Origin: Chryseobacterium lacus
GTDB taxonomy: Bacteria > Bacteroidota > Bacteroidia > Flavobacteriales > Weeksellaceae
Assembly: GCF_003336205.1 (NCBI RefSeq)
Contig: NZ_QPIE01000001.1
Coordinates: 62,001 to 126,000, forward strand
Reading direction: 5' to 3'
Length of the DNA: 64,000 nt
Below, one piece after another: positions 7,548 to 16,535 of the stretch. The notes under the pieces were generated by a model, which did no database searches, was not told the origin of the DNA, and saw nothing but the letters and a program-made list of their open reading frames with translations. A program made the position numbers and the translations under genes. Each line of letters opens with the position of its first letter. Within the stretch, counting starts at the first letter, position 1.

Positions 7548-9038
7548 ATGATGATATACGGTGTCAACACCTTTACTTTCCACGATGTTCTGAAGATTGC
7601 CAAAAACCCTGAGATCGCAAAAATTGATTCACAGGCACGCGAACAAATCCTGAGATCGCAGGAAAATGTCCGGAAGATTGTTGCCTCGGACCGAACGGTG
7701 TATGGTATTAATACGGGATTCGGGCCGCTTTGTGATGTGAAAATATCTGAAGAAGAAACGGCGCAACTTCAGCACAATCTCATTATTTCTCATGCAGTAG
7801 GCGTAGGAAAACCGATAAACAAAGAACTGTCGAAGATCATGATGATCGCAAAAATCCATGCGCTGTCCAAAGGGTATTCCGGCGTTTCTCTGGAAGTTAT
7901 TGAAAGAATGCAACTGATGCTACAGAAAGACGTTATTCCCGTGATTCCTGAACAGGGTTCGGTAGGCGCTTCCGGCGATCTTGCTCCTCTTGCACATATG
8001 GTACTTCCGTTGGTCGGCCTTGGGAAAGTCTGGAAAAACGATCAGCCTCATGATACCGCTTCGGTTCTGCAGGAACATGGTTTGCTTCCTTTACAATTGG
8101 GCCCGAAAGAAGGGCTCGGACTCATCAACGGAACTCAGTTCATTTTAGCACATGCAATACAGGGACTTGAAAAAATGGAATACCTGCTGGATCTTGCCGA
8201 TCTGGCTGCGGCGATGTCACTGGAAGCCTATCGTGGTTCGTCAAGCCCGTTCAGGAAAGAACTTCATGAGATACGGCCTTTCGAAGGCAGCCGCAAATCT
8301 GCTTCACGAATGCTGAAGTTTCTGAAAAACTCCGAGAATTTAAAATCTCACGAATTCTGCGACCGCGTTCAGGATCCTTATTCCTTCCGCTGCGTTCCGC
8401 AGGTGCACGGAGCCAGCAGAAATGCTTTCACCCATTTAAGAGCCCTGGCGGAAACCGAACTCAATTCCGTCACTGATAATCCGATTATTTTGAGTGAAGA
8501 GGAAAGTATTTCCGGAGGAAACTTCCACGGACAACTGATGGCGCTGCCATTAGATTATGCCACGCTGGCCGCCGCAGAATTAGGAAACATTTCAGACAGA
8601 AGAAGCTACCTGTTGTTGGAAGGAAAATTTGGATTGCCCAGACTTTTAACAGAAAGCTCCGGGCTGAATTCCGGATTTATGATTCCCCAATATACTTCCG
8701 CAGCCTTGGTAACAGAAAATAAAACCCTCTGTTTCCCTGCATCTGCAGACAGTATTCCGACCAGTTTGGGACAGGAAGACCACGTGTCTATGGGCAGTAT
8801 TTCCGGAAGAAAATTCAATCAGGTTCTGGATAATCTGGTGAATATCTTCAGCGTGGAACTGATGTTTGCTGCGCAGGGCTTGGAATTCAGAAGGCCAGCC
8901 AAATGCTCAAAAATTGTAGAAGAGAACTATGCCATCATTCGCAGTAAAGTGGATAAACTGGAAGATGACCGACTGATTGGGGACGACATGCTCGCTATTG
9001 CACAGTTGATCCTGGATCGGAAAATAGTTGTACATTAA
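7548..9038 (+). CDS. hutH: Histidine ammonia-lyase
   Basis: A 496-residue aromatic amino acid lyase that deaminates histidine to urocanate. Ala141-Ser142-Gly143 (GASGDLAPLAHMVLPLVG) form the MIO electrophile, at the position usual for HAL. Other family blocks are YGINTGFGPL, NLIISHAVGVGKP, QDPYSFRCVPQVHGA, and VTDNPII. The SH pair after NLII is the HAL-type selectivity residue, although some tyrosine lyases of Flavobacteria also have it, so substrate is not certain. No hutU, hutI or hutG neighbours are present. Two tandem ATGs at 7548 and 7551 are possible starts. Confidence 0.9.
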   Translation: MMIYGVNTFTFHDVLKIAKNPEIAKIDSQAREQILRSQENVRKIVASDRTVYGINTGFGPLCDVKISEEETAQLQHNLIISHAVGVGKPINKELSKIMMIAKIHALSKGYSGVSLEVIERMQLMLQKDVIPVIPEQGSVGASGDLAPLAHMVLPLVGLGKVWKNDQPHDTASVLQEHGLLPLQLGPKEGLGLINGTQFILAHAIQGLEKMEYLLDLADLAAAMSLEAYRGSSSPFRKELHEIRPFEGSRKSASRMLKFLKNSENLKSHEFCDRVQDPYSFRCVPQVHGASRNAFTHLRALAETELNSVTDNPIILSEEESISGGNFHGQLMALPLDYATLAAAELGNISDRRSYLLLEGKFGLPRLLTESSGLNSGFMIPQYTSAALVTENKTLCFPASADSIPTSLGQEDHVSMGSISGRKFNQVLDNLVNIFSVELMFAAQGLEFRRPAKCSKIVEENYAIIRSKVDKLEDDRLIGDDMLAIAQLILDRKIVVH

Positions 9039-9124
9039 CCTCATAAAAAATGATAAAAAAAATCAATACAATTCTGTAACTTTTTAATCAATTTAACTAC
9101 CAATATTTAAATAATTTAATTTTC

Positions 9125-10438
9125 ATGAAAAAAAGACTCCTATCTGCTGCTGCAGTTGCTTTTGTAAGCATCTTTCTGAATGCACAGCAAATCAAATTTG
9201 AAGAGTACAAATTACCGAACGGGCTTCATGTCATTCTTCATCAGGACAATACCGCTCCTGTAGTGACTACCGGGGTAATGTATCACGTAGGCTCGAAAGA
9301 CGAAGAACCGGGAAGATCCGGATTTGCCCATTTTTTTGAACACCTTCTTTTTGAAGGCACCAAAAACATCAAGCGCGGCGAATGGTTCAAAATTGTATCT
9401 TCCAACGGTGGCACCAATAATGCCAATACCAGCAACGACAGAACGTATTATTACGAAACTTTCCCTTCCAATAACGAGCAATTAGGATTGTGGATGGAAG
9501 CTGAAAGACTGCGCAGTGGTGTGGTAAATCAGATTGGGGTAGATACCCAGAGAGAAGTAGTGAAAGAAGAAAAAAGAATGAGAATGGATAACCAGCCTTA
9601 TGGGAATCTTTTCAATTCTATTTTGTCGAATATGTTTGTGAAGCATCCTTATCACTGGTCGGTTATCGGCTCTATTGATGACCTGAATGCTGCCAAGCTG
9701 GAGGAGTTTCAGGCATTTTACAAGAAATATTATGTTCCGAACAACGCTGTTCTGGTAGTTGCCGGCGACATTCAGCCTGAGCAAACCAAGAAATGGATTT
9801 CAGAATATTACGGTTCTATTCCGAAAGGAACGGTAACTCCGAAGAATTTCCCGATGGATCCGCCTATTACGCAGGAAAAAGAAGTGACGGTAACCGATCC
9901 TAACATTCAGATTCCGGCTTATATTTATTCGTACAGAACACCGTCTAACAAACACAGAGATTCCAAAGTTCTGGATATGGTTTCAGCCTATCTGAGCGGT
10001 GGTAAATCTTCCGTATTGTATAAAAAACTGGTGGATGAGCAGAAAAAAGCCCTTCAGGTTTCTGCCAACAGTATCGGTTTTGAAGATGCCGGAATCTTCG
10101 CATTTTTTGCTTTACCGATGGGAACCACCCCGAAAGCAGAACTTCAAAAAGTAATTGATGAAGAAATCAAAAAGCTTCAGACTACACTTATTTCCGAGGA
10201 AGATTACCAAAAACTTCAAAATCAGTTTGAAAATCAGTTTGTAAATTCCAACTCCAGCATTCAGGGTATCGCAAGTTCATTGGCTACCAATTATATGTTG
10301 ATGGGAGACACGAACCTGATTAACAAAGAAATTGATATCTACCGTTCTGTAACAAGACAGGATATTATGGATGCGGCTAAAAAGTATCTGAACAGCAACC
10401 AAAGAGTCATTATTAACTATGTACCTGAAAAAAAGTAA
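9125..10438 (+). CDS. M16 family zinc protease, catalytic partner
   Basis: A 437-residue insulinase-like peptidase with signal peptide MKKRLLSAAAVAFVSIFLNAQ. The inverted zinc motif HxxEH is intact (His69-Phe-Phe-Glu-His73 in SGFAHFFEHLLFEG), and a downstream glutamate-bearing helix (VKEEKRMRMDNQPYGN) fits the third ligand region. It probably acts in the periplasm. The next gene, 7 bases downstream, encodes a second M16 protein without the motif, so the two likely form a heterodimer as known for paired bacterial M16B proteins. Confidence 0.9.
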   Translation: MKKRLLSAAAVAFVSIFLNAQQIKFEEYKLPNGLHVILHQDNTAPVVTTGVMYHVGSKDEEPGRSGFAHFFEHLLFEGTKNIKRGEWFKIVSSNGGTNNANTSNDRTYYYETFPSNNEQLGLWMEAERLRSGVVNQIGVDTQREVVKEEKRMRMDNQPYGNLFNSILSNMFVKHPYHWSVIGSIDDLNAAKLEEFQAFYKKYYVPNNAVLVVAGDIQPEQTKKWISEYYGSIPKGTVTPKNFPMDPPITQEKEVTVTDPNIQIPAYIYSYRTPSNKHRDSKVLDMVSAYLSGGKSSVLYKKLVDEQKKALQVSANSIGFEDAGIFAFFALPMGTTPKAELQKVIDEEIKKLQTTLISEEDYQKLQNQFENQFVNSNSSIQGIASSLATNYMLMGDTNLINKEIDIYRSVTRQDIMDAAKKYLNSNQRVIINYVPEKK

Positions 10439-10445
10439 TTATCAC

Positions 10446-12479
10446 ATGAAAAATAATTTTAAATATATAGCAGCCGTATTTCTGATCTCAGGTGCATTGA
10501 ACGCCCAGAAGATCGACATCAATAAAATGCCGGTTGCGGGACCCACTCCTACCATTAATATCACAACACCGAAAACCTTCACGCTGAAGAACGGCCTTAC
10601 CGTAATGGTGGTGGAGAACAATAAATTACCGCGTGTCAATGTTACCCTGAGTATGGACCGCCCGCCTTACTATGAAGGAAAAATAGTTGGAGTAAGCCAG
10701 GTGATGGCAGACCAACTGGGTAACGGAACCACCAAGATGAGCAAAGATGATTTCAATAAAAGAGTAGATTATCTGGGAGCTAACCTCAGCTTCTCTTCCG
10801 GTGGTGCATTCTCCAACTCCCTGTCCAAATATTTCCCGGAAATTCTGGGAATGATGGCTGAGGCAATTACCTATCCAAAATTTTCCGCAGAAGAGGTTGA
10901 AAAAACCAAAGACCGGATGATCGAAGGACTGAAAGCCGATGAAAAAAGTGCAGACGCTATCGCATCGCGGGTTTCCAATGCACTTATTTATGGGAAAAAT
11001 ACCTCCAGAGGTGAATTTGAAACGGAAGAAAGCATCAAAGCCATTACGCTTGCTGATGTTCAGAATACCTATCAAAAACATTACATTCCCAACAATGCAC
11101 ATCTTGTTATTGTAGGCGATGTAAAGTTTGATGAAGTAAAAAAGCTGGTTGAAAAGAACTTCAACAACTGGAAAAAATCCAACACCACTTATCCTGCACT
11201 GGAGCCTGCAGCTAACGTTGCTACCACCGAAATTAATATTGTAGACGTTCCGAATGCTGTACAGTCTGTTATCAGTGTAGGAAATATTCATGATTTGAAG
11301 ATGAATGACCCGAAATACTTTGCTGCTACCATGGCCAACTACATCCTTGGAGGTGGTGGAGAAGCAAGGCTTTTCATGAATCTGAGAGAAAAAAACGCCT
11401 TCACTTACGGAGCATATTCATCCCTTTCCACTTATAAATACGGCCCTACTTTTTCTGCACAATCAAGTGTAAGAAATGAGGTAACCGATAAAGCAGTGAA
11501 AGAATTCATGACGGAACTGAACGGAATCACCACTGTGAAACCAGAAGAACTGTCGAATGCCAAAGCAAAACTCAAAGGAGATTTTATCCGTTCATTGGAA
11601 AGGCCGGAAACTATTGCCCGTTTCGCTGTAAATCAAAAAACGCAGAATCTGCCTTCAGATTTTTACACCAATTATCTGAAATCTATTGACAAGGTAACTG
11701 CTGCTGATATTTCTAACGCTGTAAAAGCGACGATTTATCCGAATCAGAGCCGCATTTTCATTGCAGGAAAAGCATCCGAAATCGCAGAACCTCTTGAAAA
11801 ATTAGGGTATCCTGTGAAGTATTTTGATGATAAAGCCAATCCAACCACCAAACCTGTAGCACAGAAAGTAGACGCCGGTATTACCACCACTTCTATTGCT
11901 GACAAATACATCACTGCTATCGGAGGACTTGCCAATGTTCAGAAAATCAATTCACTCAGCACAACTGCTTCGGCGAAAGTTCAGGGAATGGATCTGGATC
12001 TGCACCTGATTCAGGGCAAAGGCGGAAAAATGATGATGGATATTAAAATGATGGGAAATACAATGCAGAAAATTGTTTTTGACGGCAAAGACGGTTATAT
12101 GGAAGCACAGGGACAAAAAATGCCTCTTCCTGCTGAACAGAAAACAGAAATGGCAAAAGACAGCGAACTGTTCCCCGAACTTGGTTTTTCAAAATCTGCC
12201 GACTATAAAGTTGCCGGAATTGAGCAATATAACGGTGAAGATTCCTATGTAGTAAAAGGAAAAGATGTTACTTATTATTACAGCGTAAAAACCGGACTGA
12301 AAACAGGAGAAGTAAAATCTGCTGGCGGACAAACCATCCCTACTACTTATGCAGATTACAGAGATGTAGCCGGTGTAAAAGTTCCATACAAATTCACCCA
12401 GAATATGGGCGGAATGGATGTTGAATTTATTGTAAAAGACATCAAAGCCAATCAGGCGAAAGATACAGATTTTAAATAA
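10446..12479 (+). CDS. M16 family protein, non-catalytic partner with C-terminal extension
   Basis: A 677-residue M16 homologue with signal peptide MKNNFKYIAAVFLISGALNAQ. At the place of HxxEH it reads PPYYEGKIVGVSQVMADQLGN, so zinc ligands are absent. An R/Y pair near the C-terminal M16 half (GEARLFMNLREKNAFTYGAY) is kept; in M16 partners it helps bind substrate. After about residue 470 comes a ~200-residue extension rich in beta pattern (LATTASAKVQGM-like and KMMMDIKMMGNTMQKIVFDG), resembling outer-membrane lipoprotein-sorting folds. The frame is open 27 bases further upstream across the previous stop, but the ATG at 10446 gives the signal peptide. Confidence 0.88.
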   Translation: MKNNFKYIAAVFLISGALNAQKIDINKMPVAGPTPTINITTPKTFTLKNGLTVMVVENNKLPRVNVTLSMDRPPYYEGKIVGVSQVMADQLGNGTTKMSKDDFNKRVDYLGANLSFSSGGAFSNSLSKYFPEILGMMAEAITYPKFSAEEVEKTKDRMIEGLKADEKSADAIASRVSNALIYGKNTSRGEFETEESIKAITLADVQNTYQKHYIPNNAHLVIVGDVKFDEVKKLVEKNFNNWKKSNTTYPALEPAANVATTEINIVDVPNAVQSVISVGNIHDLKMNDPKYFAATMANYILGGGGEARLFMNLREKNAFTYGAYSSLSTYKYGPTFSAQSSVRNEVTDKAVKEFMTELNGITTVKPEELSNAKAKLKGDFIRSLERPETIARFAVNQKTQNLPSDFYTNYLKSIDKVTAADISNAVKATIYPNQSRIFIAGKASEIAEPLEKLGYPVKYFDDKANPTTKPVAQKVDAGITTTSIADKYITAIGGLANVQKINSLSTTASAKVQGMDLDLHLIQGKGGKMMMDIKMMGNTMQKIVFDGKDGYMEAQGQKMPLPAEQKTEMAKDSELFPELGFSKSADYKVAGIEQYNGEDSYVVKGKDVTYYYSVKTGLKTGEVKSAGGQTIPTTYADYRDVAGVKVPYKFTQNMGGMDVEFIVKDIKANQAKDTDFK

Positions 12480-12502
12480 TTTCATCAACAATATCCCTTA
12501 TG

Positions 12503-12530
12503 AACAGCAGCATTACGCTGCTGTTTTTAT
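12503..12530 (+). terminator. Rho-independent terminator
   Basis: Perfect 9-bp stem AACAGCAGC/GCTGCTGTT with a 5-base loop, then TTTATTT. It closes the M16 operon. Confidence 0.85.
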
Positions 12531-12556
12531 TTAGAGAGATGTTTTTAAGATAACCG

Positions 12557-12588
12557 TTTGGCAATTTGACAAAAAAAAGTTAAATTTG
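12557..12588 (+). promoter_or_regulatory. Bacteroidota-type promoter of secG (TTTG-N20-TAAATTTG)
   Basis: TTTG at 12557-12560 and TAAATTTG at 12581-12588 are separated by 20 bases, an excellent match to the -33/-7 consensus. The -7 box ends 23 bases before the secG ATG. Confidence 0.75.
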
Positions 12589-12611
12589 CCCACTATTATT
12601 CTACAATAACA

Positions 12612-12956
12612 ATGGGTACAATATTTACTTTATTCATGGTTCTGATCATGATTGCTAGTGTTCTTCTGATCATCATTATCATGGCACAGAATCCTAAAGG
12701 CGGCGGTCTTTCCTCTACTTTCGGAGGTGCATCATCAGCACAGTTCGGCGTTCAGAGAACCAATGACTTTATGGAAAAAGCAACCTGGACGATCGGAATC
12801 ACGATTGTTGTGCTTTCCATTTTAAGCGTGGTGCTTACTGCAAAACCAAAAATGAAGATGGCTCCTCAGGCTCCGGCTGCTACCGAAGCTCCTGTACAGA
12901 GTGCTCCGGCCACACAACCTGCTCCTGCTCCACAACAGGTTCCTGCAGGACAATAA
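12612..12956 (+). CDS. secG: Preprotein translocase subunit SecG
   Basis: A 114-residue SecG, the small accessory subunit of the SecYEG channel in the inner membrane. Two membrane helices are visible (residues about 3-24 and 54-74), joined by the conserved loop QNPKGGGLSSTFGGASSAQFG. The C-terminus is a Pro/Ala/Gln-rich tail (APAATEAPVQSAPATQPAPA) of the sort common in Bacteroidota. It is monocistronic, with a promoter and terminator of its own. Confidence 0.95.
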   Translation: MGTIFTLFMVLIMIASVLLIIIIMAQNPKGGGLSSTFGGASSAQFGVQRTNDFMEKATWTIGITIVVLSILSVVLTAKPKMKMAPQAPAATEAPVQSAPATQPAPAPQQVPAGQ

Positions 12957-12982
12957 GAAATCAAGAATTTAAAAAAATAAAG

Positions 12983-13013
12983 TACGGTTCAGGAATTCTG
13001 ATCCGTATTTTTT
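12983..13013. terminator. Terminator after secG
   Basis: TACGGTTCAG/CTGATCCGTA stem with one mismatch, then seven T on the plus strand. The stop codon of the convergent minus-strand gene (12989-12991) lies inside the stem. Confidence 0.75.
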
Positions 13014-14026
13014 TGTGAAAACCAATAGTTCCTCTGATCCTCAAAAAAAACACCGTTCAACCAGGAATCAAGCGACATCATTTGCAGGGTTTCCTCCGAA
13101 ATACTGACCGTTTTTGAGGCTAAAAAGCTTTGCGGAATCTCGGGTTGCTCCCGGTTTGTAATAAGAATATTTTGCGGATGATAGAACGGATAATTTTTAA
13201 TATCCTCATTGAAAGTAATCAGTTTCTTGCCTGATGCCAACACTTCAAAAGTCCTCATGGTAAGCCCGTTCTGAAAAGATTTATTAATGTCGAGAACCGC
13301 TTTTGTCTGCTGGTAATATCGGGAAATTTCGGAATGGGAAAGCTTATTAAAACTGGCTTTCCGAAGATCAAAATCCTTAAAGTTTCTATCGAAGATTCTT
13401 TTCAGAATTAGCGCTGTTTTCCCAGGAGCATAATAGTAAAAAAAAGAAGTAAGCCCGGCTTTATCACACGCTTTTCTTACTTTTTCGCCAATAAAGTACC
13501 GGTCTGTGTGCGCACTTCCAATAAAAGTAACATCAACTTCCGGCTGAGAATGAGAATGCGATTTCCTGTATTGATCAAGGAAAAAAAGCGGCCTGAAACC
13601 CATGTTATTACTCAAAGCATCTGTTCTGTCGAACGTTATACTTTTATCAAAATACGGAATAAAATCTGCAAACCTGGGATGTTCATGAAGAGAATCATAG
13701 GTATAAGCGATCATTTTCATGCCGGGATTTTCCCTTTTTATTTTTTTAATGAAGGACAACGGAATCGCTTCGCCTTTAATCAATAAAAAATAATCATACT
13801 TTTTATGTTTCATTTTTTTGAGAACAGAACGATAGTATTTTTGAATCTGAAAAACCAAAAAGCTACGAAACACCCGGATGATTCCCTTTTGCAAAACAGA
13901 GTTGGAAGGACGGTCATCGAAAAAATCGACGGTAGCACCGCGTTCCTGCAACCGTTCGACAATGGCTTTTTCATACCCGAAAAAACGGACGGAGATCAGC
14001 AGTATTTTTTTTCCTTTAAAATCCAT
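12989..14026 (-). CDS. CgeB-like glycosyltransferase family protein
   Basis: A 345-residue protein without signal peptide or membrane segment. It has the GT-B-like layout of CgeB/spore-maturation-type proteins: an N-terminal Rossmann half (GKKILLISVRFFGYEKAIVE), a central DVTFIGSAHTDRY block, and a C-terminal block (KAVLDINKSFQNGLTMRTFEVLASGKKLITFNEDI) with the Glu of the nucleotide-sugar site. It ends the five-gene minus-strand operon that starts with recR and lies 5 bases after the epimerase gene. It is probably a cytoplasmic sugar transferase for a surface polysaccharide; substrate unknown. Confidence 0.75.
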   Translation of the reverse strand: MDFKGKKILLISVRFFGYEKAIVERLQERGATVDFFDDRPSNSVLQKGIIRVFRSFLVFQIQKYYRSVLKKMKHKKYDYFLLIKGEAIPLSFIKKIKRENPGMKMIAYTYDSLHEHPRFADFIPYFDKSITFDRTDALSNNMGFRPLFFLDQYRKSHSHSQPEVDVTFIGSAHTDRYFIGEKVRKACDKAGLTSFFYYYAPGKTALILKRIFDRNFKDFDLRKASFNKLSHSEISRYYQQTKAVLDINKSFQNGLTMRTFEVLASGKKLITFNEDIKNYPFYHPQNILITNREQPEIPQSFLASKTVSISEETLQMMSLDSWLNGVFFEDQRNYWFSQKNTDQNS

Positions 14027-14031
14027 TCTGA

Positions 14032-15171
14032 TCAGAAAAGCATTTTTCTGGTTGTCATTTCTGCCAGAGAACGTTCGAACTGATTATCCTTAATCTCCTG
14101 ATTCTGCACCCAGGTACAAAATCTTTTCAGCCCTTCTTCAAAAGATATTTTAGCTTTAAATCCCAGTTGCAGTTCTGCTTTGGTGGTGTCAGCAAAATTG
14201 TGGCGGATGTCTCCGATTCTGAACTGGCCTGTCACCTGAACCGGAACCGCAGAACGGTAATTTTTAATTAATTGTTGCGCCACTTCAAGCACCGTTACCG
14301 GAATTCCCGTACCGATATTCACCGCTTCATTTTTCAAAATATTATTTTCCATGGCCAAAATAAAAGACCGAACCGCATCATCAATATGAATAAAATCGCG
14401 GGATTCTTTTCCGTCTTCAAATACGCGCACCGGTTTTCCGGAGAGAATCTGATTAGAAAAAACCGACAAAATACCTGTATAGGGATTAATGAGTGACTGC
14501 CCCTCGCCGTACACATTCTGAAAGCGCAAAGCAACGGCCGGAATTCCCAGAACTTTGGTCACAGAAAGCAGCATTTCTTCCTGATATTGCTTGGTCATTC
14601 CGTACACGGAAACCGGATGAATGCGGGAAGATTCATCTGTCGGCAATACTTTCAGCGGCTCAAAATCTTCCAGAACGACCTCAAAATTTCCTTTCTTCAT
14701 TTCTTCAGGATTCCGCTGCGATGGATAAACATTGCCCAAAACCGGATGAAGATATTTTCCTTCACCATAAATCGCACGGGATGAAGCTACAATTACTTTT
14801 TTAACGCTGTGATCATCATTCACGAGCGCATCGAGAAGATGTGCTGTACCGGAAACATTCACTTCAGCATACCTGTGAATCCTGTACATCGATTGTCCTG
14901 TTCCCGTTTCCGCAGCAAGATGAACGACTACTTCCTGATCACGCAGCGCTTTATTCCAGCTGTTTCGTTGGGTAACATCTCCTTTTATAAATGTAACATG
15001 AGGAATAATGCTTTGGTACAGAAAGGAATCCTGTTCGGGATTTTCGCCGTGAATTTGCGGCGAGAGATGATCCAGCACAGTAACCGTGCAACCCTGCTTC
15101 ACCAAAGCCAGCGCGAGATGACTTCCGATGAAACCGGCACCGCCTGTAATGAGAATATTTTTAAAATTCAT
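14032..15171 (-). CDS. NAD-dependent sugar epimerase/dehydratase
   Basis: A 379-residue extended short-chain dehydrogenase. The Rossmann motif GGAGFIGSHLA is near residue 9-19. VVHLAAETGTGQSMY, the SSRAIYGEG catalytic-Ser region and YGMTKQYQEE (catalytic Tyr and Lys) are present, as is FIHIDDAVRSFILA. It resembles dTDP-L-rhamnose/UDP-galactose 4-epimerase-type enzymes. Starting at 15171, the ATG overlaps the TGA of the acyltransferase gene by ATGA, supporting this start and translational coupling. It probably makes a nucleotide sugar for the operon's glycosyltransferases. Confidence 0.88.
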   Translation of the reverse strand: MNFKNILITGGAGFIGSHLALALVKQGCTVTVLDHLSPQIHGENPEQDSFLYQSIIPHVTFIKGDVTQRNSWNKALRDQEVVVHLAAETGTGQSMYRIHRYAEVNVSGTAHLLDALVNDDHSVKKVIVASSRAIYGEGKYLHPVLGNVYPSQRNPEEMKKGNFEVVLEDFEPLKVLPTDESSRIHPVSVYGMTKQYQEEMLLSVTKVLGIPAVALRFQNVYGEGQSLINPYTGILSVFSNQILSGKPVRVFEDGKESRDFIHIDDAVRSFILAMENNILKNEAVNIGTGIPVTVLEVAQQLIKNYRSAVPVQVTGQFRIGDIRHNFADTTKAELQLGFKAKISFEEGLKRFCTWVQNQEIKDNQFERSLAEMTTRKMLF

Positions 15172-15722
15172 TCTTTCCATTTTTCCCATTTTTGGGTGTC
15201 CGGATTATACTTTTTAACAATTCTTGCCGGCGCACCTACGATGACGCAGAAATCCGGAAATGTTCCACGCACTACTGCGTTGGCCCCTACAACACATTGT
15301 TTGCCCAGAACAGTACCAGCCATGATGGCTGCTCCCATTCCGATGTAACAGTTTTCACCGATGGCCGTATCTTTTACATGGTATTTTTGTTTCACCACAT
15401 GCTGGCCAATGGTTTGATAATCGTGGTCTATATTGGTAATAAATACGTTGGCAAGAATCAGTGAGCTTTTTCCGATGCTCAGATTTCCGGCGGAAGTGAT
15501 GTGCACATTCTGAGAAATGATGACATCATCTTCAATATGAATGGATCCTTCCTGATGTGTTTCCATTCTGAGGTGTGGGAAAATCCTGACTTTTTTTCCG
15601 ATGAAAACCCGCTTTATACCCATTAAAAAAAGAGGTTTTCCCAGATAGGAAGGCATTCCCATTTTTCCGAAAAAAGGGCTGTACAATAATGCTCTGATGG
15701 TCCAAAAGAATTTCGTAAACAT
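15168..15722 (-). CDS. Left-handed beta-helix acyltransferase
   Basis: A 184-residue hexapeptide-repeat transferase of the WcaF/maltose acetyltransferase kind. Repeats run from about residue 60 (IHIEDDVIISQNVHITSAGN) to 165, ending IGENCYIGMGAAIMAGTVLG, CVVGANAVVRGTF and VIVGAPARIVKKYNP, the standard acetyl-CoA-binding end. The likely role is O-acetylation of a sugar in the polysaccharide made by this operon. Its start directly abuts the stop of the upstream GT2 gene, and its stop overlaps the epimerase start. Confidence 0.88.
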   Translation of the reverse strand: MFTKFFWTIRALLYSPFFGKMGMPSYLGKPLFLMGIKRVFIGKKVRIFPHLRMETHQEGSIHIEDDVIISQNVHITSAGNLSIGKSSLILANVFITNIDHDYQTIGQHVVKQKYHVKDTAIGENCYIGMGAAIMAGTVLGKQCVVGANAVVRGTFPDFCVIVGAPARIVKKYNPDTQKWEKWKE

Positions 15723-16535
15723 TTATCTGAAAGGTCTTATTGCATATTTTAACTTCGAAACCGTATAATAAAAAAGGTATTCTACGAATGAAATCCGGCC
15801 TGAGTGGTACATTTCCCTGATATTTTTCTGAATTCCTTTTTCCATTTCTTTCAGGTTCGCGGACAAACCGGAAACACCAAAGGATTTTTTCCCTCCTCCT
15901 GCCAATACCAAACGTTCGGGCACCAGCATCATGTTATAATGTTCCGTAACCCGCATCCAGAAATTCGCATCTTCGGAATATTTCTGTTTTTCATCAAAAA
16001 AACCGGTTTTTTGGAGAACTTCTTTTCTAAAAATGGCCGTTGAGGTCTGTCCGGTAATTTTCAGCAACAGTTGTTTTAAACTTATCTTCACGAGGCCTGT
16101 TTTTCTTTCTATAAAATAAGGAAAAGTCAGCCGTTCATTATTCCATAAAGACACCAGAAAATCAATTTTTAATTCGGGATCAGATAAATATTTCATTTGC
16201 CGTTCCGTTTTTTCTGGAAGCCATTCATCGTCTGCATCCAAAAGCGCAATAAAATTCCCGTGCGCTTCCTTCATTGCGACATTTCTCGCTGTGGAAACCC
16301 CTGAATTCCTTTGCTGTATCAGCCTGATATCTAAATTTCCGTTCTCCAGAATGTACGTTTTTACAAGTTCCGCACTTTGATCCGTGGATCCGTCATCCAC
16401 AATAATGATTTCAAAATTCCCGGTGTACTTCTGGTTCTTCACCGAATCCAGGGTTCTGATGATGGTTTTCCCGGCATTGTACATCGGAATGATTACTGAA
16501 ACAAGTTCCATATTCTCACGGATTGCAGTTTTCAT
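15723..16535 (-). CDS. Family 2 glycosyltransferase
   Basis: A 270-residue GT-A enzyme. VSVIIPMYNAGKTIIRTLDS opens the fold, IIVDDGSTDQSAELV binds the nucleotide, and ALLDADDEWLPEKTE supplies the DxD metal site. No C-terminal membrane helices are evident, so it is probably membrane-peripheral. The ATG at 16535 overlaps the recR stop by ATGA; an internal ATG at 16511 (MELVSVII) would also fit the fold. It is co-transcribed with recR and the acyltransferase. Confidence 0.88.
   Translation of the reverse strand: MKTAIRENMELVSVIIPMYNAGKTIIRTLDSVKNQKYTGNFEIIIVDDGSTDQSAELVKTYILENGNLDIRLIQQRNSGVSTARNVAMKEAHGNFIALLDADDEWLPEKTERQMKYLSDPELKIDFLVSLWNNERLTFPYFIERKTGLVKISLKQLLLKITGQTSTAIFRKEVLQKTGFFDEKQKYSEDANFWMRVTEHYNMMLVPERLVLAGGGKKSFGVSGLSANLKEMEKGIQKNIREMYHSGRISFVEYLFYYTVSKLKYAIRPFR

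Noticed and set aside
7548-9038. Naming the lyase a tyrosine ammonia-lyase
   Set aside because: The SH selectivity pair and the ASGDLAPLAH block fit HAL, although TAL activity cannot be excluded from sequence.
10626-11291. 221-codon minus-strand frame inside the second M16 gene
   Set aside because: It lies wholly opposite a well-supported coding frame, has no start signals and reads like complement of coding sequence.
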